Assembly (NCBI GenBank): GCA_964483465.1 | Contig: CAZABG010000061.1 | Coordinates: 1-14,862, forward strand | Source of the DNA: CAZABG01 sp964483465 | GTDB lineage: Bacteria; Chlamydiota; Chlamydiia; Chlamydiales; Parachlamydiaceae | Direction of reading: 5' to 3' | DNA: 14,862 nucleotides | Part shown: positions 5,728 to 11,918 of the stretch, piece by piece | Position numbering within the stretch: position 1 is the stretch's first letter | How the letters are laid out: every line of letters begins with the position of its first letter | Position numbers and translations under genes: made by a program | Notes under the pieces: generated by a model | Database searches by the model: none | The model's input: the letters and a program-made list of their open reading frames with translations, nothing else | Told to the model about the DNA's origin: nothing

Positions 5728-7014
5728 ATGCAGGTTTTGCTCGCCGCCTTCTTTTTAATTGGAGCGACGCTACTGACAGCGCTCGCATCCGCACTTCGTA
5801 GAATTCAAAAAAGGCTTTCAAAGAAAGAGTTAAAAGCCGTTGGAAATCTTTTTTTCTATCAAAAGCTGCATAACCGTTTCTTTCATGAGCATGAGTACGA
5901 AGGAATCTTTTTTTCGATCTTGTCTACCCTAAATTTTTGCCGGTTTTTGTTTGCAGGGGCGCTTACTTTGCTTTTTCTTCAGCTCGCCGACCAATTCTTT
6001 TTTCATCCTCTTTTGACAATCTTTGGTGCGATCGTAACGTTAATTTTAAGTTTTACTGTGGCCGATTATTTGCCGCGTATTATTGGTAACATTTATCCCA
6101 TACAAACGATCTGGGTATCGGCTCCGATCGCCTCCATTTTTTTGACTCTTGCATTTCCTATTACTTTTCTTTTAATCAAAATTTCCCAGCGTTTTACCCG
6201 TTCTATTACATTTGATTATTTGCATGAGACGATGGGCGAGGGTAAGCAAGAGCTTTACGATATTATTCAAGAGTCTGATCTTGATGAAAAGCTAGAGCCT
6301 CAAGATAAAAAATTGATCGAATCGGTTGTATCCTTTCAGGATCTCATAGCCAAAGAGGTTATGGTTCCTCGTGTAGACCTCTTTGCTCTCCCTATAGAGA
6401 CGACCATAAGAGCGGCTTCGCAAAAATTGCAGGAAGAGGGGTATTCCCGGACGCCTGTTTATAAAGGAACGATCGACAATATTACCGGACTCTTAATGTA
6501 TAAGGATATATTGGCTAAATACATGGAGTCGGAAACGAAAGATGATTCATCGATTTTAGAGCAAACGATAGAAACGATTATTAAACCGGTTCTTTATACA
6601 CCTGAAACAAAAAAGATTTCCCATCTTTTGCAAGAGTTTAGAAAGAAGCAAATGCACATTGCGATTGTTGTCGATGAATACGGGGGTACGGAAGGGATTA
6701 TAACGATTGAAGATATCCTCGAAAAAATTGTAGGGGATATTGAAGATGAATACGACACGGAAGAAGATGATTTCACCCATTTATCTGACGGCTCTGTCAT
6801 TGTTGATCCTAAAATGAGTATCATCGATCTCGAAGAAGAATTAGATATTAAAATACCCGAAGAGGGCGACTATGATACCCTCGGAGGCTACATTTTCCAT
6901 AAAGCGGGTGAAATTCCTCCGCGCGGCTTCCACATCAGAAGCGATAACTTCGAACTTGAAGTGCTGCGTGTCTCTGATCGAGCGATTGAGAAAGTCAAAA
7001 TCCGCAAAAAATAA
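5728..7014 (+). CDS. CNNM/DUF21 and CBS-domain membrane protein (CorC/TlyC 'hemolysin' family)
   Basis: A 428-aa inner-membrane protein of the CorC/YbeX/TlyC group, linked in other bacteria to Mg2+ (and Co2+) transport or homeostasis; the old name hemolysin is misleading. The N-terminal DUF21/CNNM domain has hydrophobic segments near 1-20, 60-88, 92-113 and 128-155. A CBS pair follows (first from VMVPRVDLF near 212, second ending in VDEYGGTEGIITIEDILE near 335), then the small C-terminal CorC_HlyC domain (about 345-428). The acidic run after the CBS pair is typical. The start directly abuts the ybeY stop without its own ribosome binding site, implying translational coupling. The gene is followed by element B, which separates it from convergent minus-strand genes. 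Confidence 0.92.
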   Translation: MQVLLAAFFLIGATLLTALASALRRIQKRLSKKELKAVGNLFFYQKLHNRFFHEHEYEGIFFSILSTLNFCRFLFAGALTLLFLQLADQFFFHPLLTIFGAIVTLILSFTVADYLPRIIGNIYPIQTIWVSAPIASIFLTLAFPITFLLIKISQRFTRSITFDYLHETMGEGKQELYDIIQESDLDEKLEPQDKKLIESVVSFQDLIAKEVMVPRVDLFALPIETTIRAASQKLQEEGYSRTPVYKGTIDNITGLLMYKDILAKYMESETKDDSSILEQTIETIIKPVLYTPETKKISHLLQEFRKKQMHIAIVVDEYGGTEGIITIEDILEKIVGDIEDEYDTEEDDFTHLSDGSVIVDPKMSIIDLEEELDIKIPEEGDYDTLGGYIFHKAGEIPPRGFHIRSDNFELEVLRVSDRAIEKVKIRKK

Positions 7015-7044
7015 CGTAGTTAATTAAGCCTCTCCCTACAGAAT

Positions 7045-7436
7045 CAATCTATTCTCAAGCTTTTTTTAACAGTGAGACCAGTGAGAAACAACATGAGAAA
7101 AATGAGAGGAACGCTGTTCTCAAAATTTATTAAGATCTTTTTATAGTAAGTAGTCCGTTGCAATTATCACTCATTATAAAATGGATCTAAGCACTTTTTT
7201 ATATCGCCGCAGGCGATCCATATCCGCCGATAGGTGGGCCCTATATCTTCACAAGCTTTAGCTTTGGAGATCCTGTAAAAATATCAAATAACAAATTCGT
7301 ACTTATAGGATTCTAAGGAGATCAGAGAGAAAAGCGACTACTTAATTAAGAAATTTTGAGAACAGCGTGCCTCTCATTGTTCTCATGTTGTTTCTCACCG
7401 GTCTCACTGTTAAAAAAAAAGCTTGAGAAGGGATTG
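7045..7436. repeat. Palindromic element B, copy 1 (about 390 bp, long inverted repeats)
   Basis: The left arm 7045-7128 and right arm 7352-7436 are inverted repeats of more than 75 bp with only scattered mismatches. Reading inward each arm gives TTCTCAAGC, a T-run, AACAGTGAGACC, GTGAGAAACAAC, ATGAGA, ATGAGAG and GCTGTTCTCAAAATTT. The interior 7129-7351 is about 220 bp, AT-rich, with one perfect small hairpin (7203-7217, ATCGCC/GGCGAT) and no convincing ORF. It lies between the convergent CBS gene and the minus-strand operon. The outer 30 bp recur at 11502-11535. Together with the terminator at 7468-7497 this accounts for the whole 7015-7507 gap. Confidence 0.85.
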
Positions 7437-7467
7437 CCTCTCTAAAAATCTCTAAGAATGCGTGTAT

Positions 7468-7497
7468 AAAAAAGAGGCCTGGCCTTTTGGCCAGACC
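7468..7497 (-). terminator. Intrinsic terminator of the minus-strand small-gene operon
   Basis: On the minus strand GGTCTGGCC and GGCCAGGCC form a 9-bp stem with one G:U pair and an AAAA loop, followed by TC and six T. It starts 11 bp after the stop codon of the 26-aa gene. The plus strand has only a weak T-tract, so it acts mainly on the minus strand. Confidence 0.85.
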
Positions 7498-7507
7498 TTA
7501 AATTTTT

Positions 7508-7588
7508 CTAAATAATGCCTAGAACTTTCAAAAGAATGATTCCCACAATAGGTACCCCGATTAGCCAAAGAATGACTGCTTTTCCCAT
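7508..7588 (-). CDS. Tiny hydrophobic membrane protein, 26 aa
   Basis: The 26-aa product begins MGKAVILWLIG and ends KVLGII. It is a single hydrophobic helix with one Lys near each end, so one membrane span fills nearly the whole protein. AAGAGG precedes ATG by 6 nt, starting in the stop codon of the upstream DUF3309 gene, which is only 10 nt away. A strong terminator follows 11 bp after its stop. Good ribosome binding site, spacing and terminator make it a real gene despite its length. Similar MGKA...LLG micro-proteins exist in other bacteria in my memory, without known function. It may act as a small membrane-stress peptide with its neighbour; this is inference. Confidence 0.72.
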   Translation of the reverse strand: MGKAVILWLIGVPIVGIILLKVLGII

Positions 7589-7598
7589 GTTTAACCTC

Positions 7599-7754
7599 TT
7601 AAATTCTTCCAAGTAGGAATAAAATTAATAAGATAATCAAAATTGTACCCAGAACGCCTGATGGTCCATATCCCCAGCCAGTACTATAAGGCCATGTTGG
7701 GAGGGCGCCAACCAGAAGTAAAATTAAAACGATCAAAAGAACTGTGCTTAACAT
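7599..7754 (-). CDS. DUF3309 family small membrane protein, 51 aa
   Basis: The 51-aa protein has two hydrophobic helices (about 3-17 and 35-49) joined by a turn containing GALPTWPYS and GWGYGPSG, the hallmark of DUF3309. It ends LLGRI, also typical. The function of the family is unknown; it is common in proteobacteria and planctomycetes, so its presence here might reflect transfer. AGAAGG 6 nt before the ATG is a good ribosome binding site. The gene leads a two-gene operon with the 26-aa protein, ending in the 7468-7497 terminator. A TATAAT at 7794-7799 on the minus strand is a possible own promoter, so it need not depend on the upstream holC operon. Confidence 0.88.
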   Translation of the reverse strand: MLSTVLLIVLILLLVGALPTWPYSTGWGYGPSGVLGTILIILLILFLLGRI

Positions 7755-7793
7755 ATTAGCCTTCTTTGTTACGAGTTATTCCCTATATATCTA

Positions 7794-7799
7794 ATTATA
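7794..7799 (-). promoter_or_regulatory. Possible -10 box for the DUF3309 operon
   Basis: On the minus strand a perfect TATAAT lies 39 bp before the ATG of the DUF3309 gene. No good -35 box is seen at 16-18 bp, so the promoter may be activator-dependent or the match may be chance in AT-rich DNA. Confidence 0.35.
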
Positions 7800-7839
7800 C
7801 AATTTATAAGAGATATTAGTTCAGATAAGGCGTAAGTAG

Positions 7840-8229
7840 TTAATTAATGGTTGTTTGAGCGTTATAATGGGTTTGTTTTTGATCTGATTGAGCCTTCTTT
7901 TCAGGGCTAGTATGGTCTAGGAGATCGTAGATCTCGTCAAAAATAGAAGGGGCGATGGTGGGGCAGACGTTAATGCAGGCAACCGATTTATTAAGGTTTG
8001 CCGCTTGCGTTGTAAGAAGCGCGAATTCGTCAGTAGGACGGTTTGCGATTTGATGAGGAATGAACATGTCTTCGCCCCATAAAAAGGCATCAAGAAATTT
8101 AAGCGACTCTTCATTTGGGGCAAGGATAGTAAAACGCTTTCCTTCATCAAAAAGTTTTTGACTAACCGATTTAATAAGATGAAGTTTTTCTTTAGGAGTC
8201 TTTGCTATTAGCAGATTCACTTTTGTCAT
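7840..8229 (-). CDS. holC: DNA polymerase III chi subunit
   Basis: Chi is the clamp-loader accessory subunit that links the replicase to SSB through its C-terminal tail. The 129-aa protein has the family core: a central Lys-Arg after an amphipathic helix (GKRFTILAPNEES, 30-42), LDAFLW (46-51, as LDEALW in E. coli) and FIPHQIA (56-62, as FVPHNLA). The C-terminal 25 residues are polar and probably disordered. ATG 8229 lies inside the preceding DUF502 gene, with a 38-bp overlap in another frame, so translation is coupled; the local ribosome binding site is weak. It is the last gene of the rnr-DUF502-DUF502-holC operon, and no terminator is seen in the 85 bp after it. The family call rests on a few conserved positions. 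Confidence 0.78.
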   Translation of the reverse strand: MTKVNLLIAKTPKEKLHLIKSVSQKLFDEGKRFTILAPNEESLKFLDAFLWGEDMFIPHQIANRPTDEFALLTTQAANLNKSVACINVCPTIAPSIFDEIYDLLDHTSPEKKAQSDQKQTHYNAQTTIN

Positions 8230-8719
8230 TTTCTTTATTTCCGAAGGCTACGATCAATTTAAACCCTTCAGCAACTGTCATGTCAAGTTCAATAGCATCT
8301 TTCGATTGAATAATGAATCCGATCGTAGGATTTGGAGTTGCGGGAATAAATATCGAATCGGATCCATTGCTAAATCCGATGGCATAAGAGCGCTTAGTAG
8401 GAAAAGGAACTAGATAGACTTTTGTAAATTTAGAATCAGATGCATTAAAGAGTGTTGATATCGTATCGGAAAATAGGGTGTAGAAAGGAAGTCTGTTTAA
8501 AAAGGGGAGGTTAAAGAAGGTTCTTTTAGCGGTATAACCCGTCAAAACGATAACTCCAAATAAAAATAAAAGAATCAGAGGCTTTAAAATGGGGGCGGGA
8601 AGGCCGTGAATAATCGCAAGGAAAGGGCCGGTCAATATGTCGACTAAAAACATAATGATAATGTAGGTCAAAACAATCGGAGAAAGTATTGCAAGCCCTG
8701 TAAAAAAGGCCTTTTTCAT
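8192..8719 (-). CDS. DUF502 family membrane protein, shorter paralogue (175 aa)
   Basis: DUF502 (COG2928) proteins are small inner-membrane proteins of unknown function, with two transmembrane helices followed by a conserved beta-rich domain. Here the helices are at about 7-29 and 43-61. The family core includes VPFPTKRSYAIGF (103-115), PATPNPTIG (126-134) and LDMTVAEGFKLI (145-156). It overlaps the upstream paralogue by ATGA, with AAGGTGAAGGA serving as ribosome binding site, and overlaps holC by 38 bp. It is about 47 residues shorter than its neighbour, mostly because the N-terminus and the loop between helices are shorter. The polar tail (NKENDKSES...) may have been extended by the overlap. 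The pair probably arose by tandem duplication and might form a heteromer. Confidence 0.88.
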   Translation of the reverse strand: MKKAFFTGLAILSPIVLTYIIIMFLVDILTGPFLAIIHGLPAPILKPLILLFLFGVIVLTGYTAKRTFFNLPFLNRLPFYTLFSDTISTLFNASDSKFTKVYLVPFPTKRSYAIGFSNGSDSIFIPATPNPTIGFIIQSKDAIELDMTVAEGFKLIVAFGNKENDKSESANSKDS

Positions 8720-9384
8720 TCCTTCACCTTATGAAAGTCAGCGGATATCACTCCGCAAGAGATAACATATTTAAAAGCTTCGTCTACTTTCATGTCGATG
8801 ACAGTTATGTCTTCCGGCGGATATAAAACGAGAAAGCCCGATGTTGGGTTGGGAGCGGTCGGGATAAAGACTGAAACAAACTTTTTCTTAACACCGATAT
8901 CTAGATTGTCGCACGTAAGAAACCCGATGGTAAAATTTCCTTTTTCAGGAAAGGGGACTAGAACGACCGTTTTAAATGCTTTGCTGTCGGACGAAAAAAG
9001 GGTGTTTATAAGATCCTGGCAACCCTTGTAGATGGGAGCGATAAAGGGGATTTTGTGAAGGATCCAATCAGAAAGATCGATGAGATATTTGATAAAAAAG
9101 TAACGGGTAATCGCACCGAGCGTTACCGTAACAGCAAAAAGAAAAAAGAAAATGATAATTTGCGAAATGAATTCTTGAAGCTGCTTGCCGTTTAAAAAAA
9201 GAAACCCGTTTTCAAAAAGATCGTATCGATCAAATAGGGAGGCGACAATTCCAGCGAGAGGCTCAGTCAGAACATTAAAGACAAACGCCAATATCCAAAG
9301 GGTGAGCGCGATCGGCAAGAGGATTATAAGGCCGGTAAAGAAATAGTTCTTAATATCGCGGGATCGCCAAAAATATCGTTTCAT
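8716..9384 (-). CDS. DUF502 family membrane protein, longer paralogue (222 aa)
   Basis: Two transmembrane helices at about 16-38 and 74-94 are followed by the conserved DUF502 region: LVPFPEKGNFTIGF (142-155), VFIPTAPNPTSG (172-183) and IDMKVDEAFKYV (196-207). The PNPTSG loop is the family signature. Function is unknown. It overlaps the end of rnr by ATGA and the next DUF502 gene in the same way, so the three are translated as a unit. The length is normal for the family. The association with rnr might reflect membrane-linked RNA handling or only co-transcription; the sequence does not decide. Confidence 0.9.
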   Translation of the reverse strand: MKRYFWRSRDIKNYFFTGLIILLPIALTLWILAFVFNVLTEPLAGIVASLFDRYDLFENGFLFLNGKQLQEFISQIIIFFFLFAVTVTLGAITRYFFIKYLIDLSDWILHKIPFIAPIYKGCQDLINTLFSSDSKAFKTVVLVPFPEKGNFTIGFLTCDNLDIGVKKKFVSVFIPTAPNPTSGFLVLYPPEDITVIDMKVDEAFKYVISCGVISADFHKVKE

Positions 9385-11450
9385 TCCACTATATCCCAGA
9401 AAGCTTCCAGGTGAATGAGGTCCACGCCTTTAAGATGGACAAGAATTTTATCGCCTAGCGCGTACATCTTCTTCTTTCTTTCACCCCTTAATACTTGCCT
9501 ACGATCGTCGTAAACGTAATAATCTTCAAGATCTGAAAGAGAGATATTGCTATCCAGCATAAGCTCAAGCACTTCAAATGAGAATCCAAAAGGTCTGATT
9601 TTGGTAATTACCGCTTCATACTGCTTATTGGGGTCAGCTTTTTTCTTTGCATCTGCAAAGCGCAGCTTCTTTAGAGTAAGCACGCTCATCTCAGCTTTCG
9701 CTGAAATCCGCTCCTTTTCTGAAGCCTGATTAGAAATCATTTCAAGGTGGCTAAGGTCGTCATTATAACCAAATAGGAGGCGGTGGGCGACGAGGTCCAC
9801 ATATCGTCTGATGGGGCTTGTAAAATGGCAATAGTGAGTAAGCGATAAGCCGAAGTGACCAATATTCTGGGGAGAATACTGTGCCATTTTCATTCGTCTA
9901 ATATAGTGAGTCGCAAGATAGGGCCCTACCGCGCTGCCTTCTGCTTCCTCAAAGAGGCGCTGCACATCTTGTGAAGTCGGCTTTAGGGGCATTTTAAATC
10001 CAAAAGCTTCCGCCATAAGCGCAAAGTCGCGCATATTATCTTCGCTTGGCATATCGTGAATACGATAAGTCAAATTCTTTCCAATATTTGAGAGATGAAG
10101 CGCGACAAGTTCGTTTGCTTTAAGCATGAACTCTTCGACAAGCTGGTGGGTGATGTCGTAATAGATGGTTTCGGTATGAGTCGGCATTCCATCGGGGCCA
10201 ATTTGAAGGCTTACTTCGGGAAGCGCAAATTCGACAGAACCCCTTTCAAAACGCTTCTTTTTTAAGAGCTTGATCAGCTTGATCATATTAAGAAGCGTCT
10301 CTTTATGCTTGCTCTTTTTCCTTCCCTCAATAACTTCAAGAGCCTCTTTATAGGTAAATCGCTTTTGGCTCTTTATAACTGACTTTACGATCCGGTAATT
10401 TCTCACATTCCCTTGATTGTCAAAATCGACCATCACAGAAACGGTGAGGCGCTTAACTTTTTCTTTCAAGCTGCAAAGGTTGTCTGAAAGCACGGATGGC
10501 AGCATGGGGTTGCAAAAACCGGGGAAATAAGTAGAGTTGCATCGAAGCAGTGCTTCTTTATCAAGAGCGGAATTCGGGGTTACATAGTGCGATACGTCGG
10601 CGATATGTACGCCGAGGTGATAGCCATGATCATCCACAATTAAAGAAAGGGCGTCATCAAAATCTTTTGCGGTGTCAGGATCGATTGTGAAGGTTTCTAG
10701 TTTTGTAAAATCTTCGCGATTCTTGTCAGCTTTTACAGTCGTTCCAAATTTTTTAGCTTCTTCGACGGCTTCGTCTTCAAAACCGAATCTAAGATTAAAT
10801 TCTTTTATCGCGGCAAGGTTGTCGATTTTCGGATCGGTAATCGTGCCGAGCTTTTCGACGACCCGCGTCGTAACGACATCATCTTCCCAATCCAAAATAT
10901 CCATAACGACTCTATCGCCGATATGAAGAGGGATTGAGGATTTTTCTACGACAACGGTTTTTTCCTTGCCAAGAAGAGGGGAGTAAACGGTAATTTGATT
11001 ATTCTTTTTTGAATTGACGGTACCGGTAAGGCTGGTTCTTCCCCGCTTTATAATGGAGATTACCTTGCCTTCAGGGCCTTTTTCAGAGGGAATGGGTTCA
11101 ATTTCGATTTCAACCTGATCGCCGTCAGCCGCACCGAGCATAAACGGCTTCGGAATAAAGACATCGGGCTGGCCGGTAACGATTACAAAGCCGAAACCTC
11201 TTGGATGAACGCGTATTATCCCTTCGGCAGAGGGGTTGGTTCTTCTGGCAAGGACATATTTTCCTCTTTCAAGTTTTAACACCTGTTCAGATATTAATTT
11301 TTTTAAAACACTCAAGAGGAGCGGGCCGTGCTGTTTGGGCAGCTTTAGCCTTTCCTGGATCTCGGCCTTGGCCATGGGGTGGTATTGCTTGCCGGTGACG
11401 AATTGTTCAACGGTGCGGTAGACATTCTGAAATAATTTATCTTCTTTCAC
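9381..11450 (-). CDS. rnr: Ribonuclease R (3'-5' exoribonuclease)
   Basis: Processive 3'-5' exoribonuclease of the RNB family that degrades structured RNA and takes part in rRNA quality control. The 689-aa protein has an N-terminal winged-helix region (about 5-65), cold-shock OB domains (about 75-200), the RNB catalytic domain (about 250-580) and an S1 domain (about 605-689). The four catalytic aspartates are D257, D263, D265 and D266 in IDPDTAKDFDDA, with spacing equal to D272/278/280/281 of the E. coli enzyme. HFTSPIRRYVDL near 550 is also typical. It is shorter than E. coli RNase R because it lacks the Lys-rich C-terminal tail. The start is GTG 11450, with a poor ribosome binding site; an in-frame TAA lies 12 codons upstream. 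It heads the rnr-DUF502-DUF502-holC operon and is divergent from leuS. Confidence 0.95.
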   Translation of the reverse strand: MKEDKLFQNVYRTVEQFVTGKQYHPMAKAEIQERLKLPKQHGPLLLSVLKKLISEQVLKLERGKYVLARRTNPSAEGIIRVHPRGFGFVIVTGQPDVFIPKPFMLGAADGDQVEIEIEPIPSEKGPEGKVISIIKRGRTSLTGTVNSKKNNQITVYSPLLGKEKTVVVEKSSIPLHIGDRVVMDILDWEDDVVTTRVVEKLGTITDPKIDNLAAIKEFNLRFGFEDEAVEEAKKFGTTVKADKNREDFTKLETFTIDPDTAKDFDDALSLIVDDHGYHLGVHIADVSHYVTPNSALDKEALLRCNSTYFPGFCNPMLPSVLSDNLCSLKEKVKRLTVSVMVDFDNQGNVRNYRIVKSVIKSQKRFTYKEALEVIEGRKKSKHKETLLNMIKLIKLLKKKRFERGSVEFALPEVSLQIGPDGMPTHTETIYYDITHQLVEEFMLKANELVALHLSNIGKNLTYRIHDMPSEDNMRDFALMAEAFGFKMPLKPTSQDVQRLFEEAEGSAVGPYLATHYIRRMKMAQYSPQNIGHFGLSLTHYCHFTSPIRRYVDLVAHRLLFGYNDDLSHLEMISNQASEKERISAKAEMSVLTLKKLRFADAKKKADPNKQYEAVITKIRPFGFSFEVLELMLDSNISLSDLEDYYVYDDRRQVLRGERKKKMYALGDKILVHLKGVDLIHLEAFWDIVE

Positions 11451-11501
11451 TCTAACGATGGTATCACATTTGGAAGAATTACGTTATCCATTTTTTGTAG
11501 A

Positions 11502-11650
11502 CATTCAAAGCTTTTTTTTGACAGTGAGACCGGTGAGAGAGCTGCATGAGAACGGTGAGAGTCTCGCTTGTCATAACGTTATTTAAGTATATTTTTAAGA
11601 ACAAATTGACTCCCAGTGTTCTCGTGCAGCTCTCTCACCGGTCTCCTAAG
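11502..11650. repeat. Palindromic element B, copy 2 (about 145 bp, right end truncated)
   Basis: Inverted arms 11526-11563 and 11608-11645 match at 34 of 38 positions, with a 44-bp AT-rich loop. The left outer edge (AAGC, T-run, GACAGTGAGACCGGTGAGA) is nearly the same as both outer edges of copy 1. The matching right edge is missing: the sequence departs after GGTCTC and element C begins about 25 bp later. The arm segment GAGCTGC, in both arms here, replaces AACAAC of both arms in copy 1. It lies in the rnr leader on the minus strand. Confidence 0.8.
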
Positions 11651-11671
11651 TAACAAATTCTCTTCTCTGCG

Positions 11672-11785
11672 TCTCCGCGTCTCTGCGCCTCTAAAGTTAA
11701 ATATTTAAAAGATAATTATATCCAGCCATTCGTATAGACCAAACAAAAGTTGAATTTTTAACGCAGAGGCGCAGAGACGCGGAGA
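11672..11785. repeat. Palindromic element C (GC-rich arms of CTCTGCG/CTCCGCG units)
   Basis: A perfect 21-bp inverted repeat: 11672-11692 (TCTCCGCGTCTCTGCGCCTC plus T) and its complement at 11765-11785, separated by 72 bp of AT-rich sequence. The homology continues loosely inward (GTTAAA). The arm consists of short units of the type CTCTGCG, CTCCGCG and CTGCGCC. I have seen closely similar arrays in genomes of unrelated bacteria, from memory only. It has no coding potential. The rest of the gap to leuS (11786-11918) shows no clear promoter; a TAGAAT at 11903-11908 without a -35 box is the only candidate. Confidence 0.8.
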
Positions 11786-11918
11786 GAGATACAATTTTAA
11801 ACTTGTTACAATACTAATATCGGATGGTCGCGGTCATTCTCTTGCTCACTGTCAAATAAAATGCTGGGCGCGAAAATGCTAGAAATCTATCAAATTTCGG
11901 GTTAGAATACCCCCCATT

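Noticed and set aside
7016..7847. 12-bp direct repeat GTAGTTAATTAA at 7016-7027 and 7836-7847 flanking element B and the small-gene operon, possible att or target-site duplication
   Set aside because: Several 12-mers are expected twice by chance in 15 kb, the sequence is AT-rich and partly palindromic, and the second copy overlaps the holC stop codon; no integrase is present.
11842..11870. TTGCTC as -35 box of a leuS promoter
   Set aside because: The position 17 bp downstream reads TGGGCG, which is not a -10 box.
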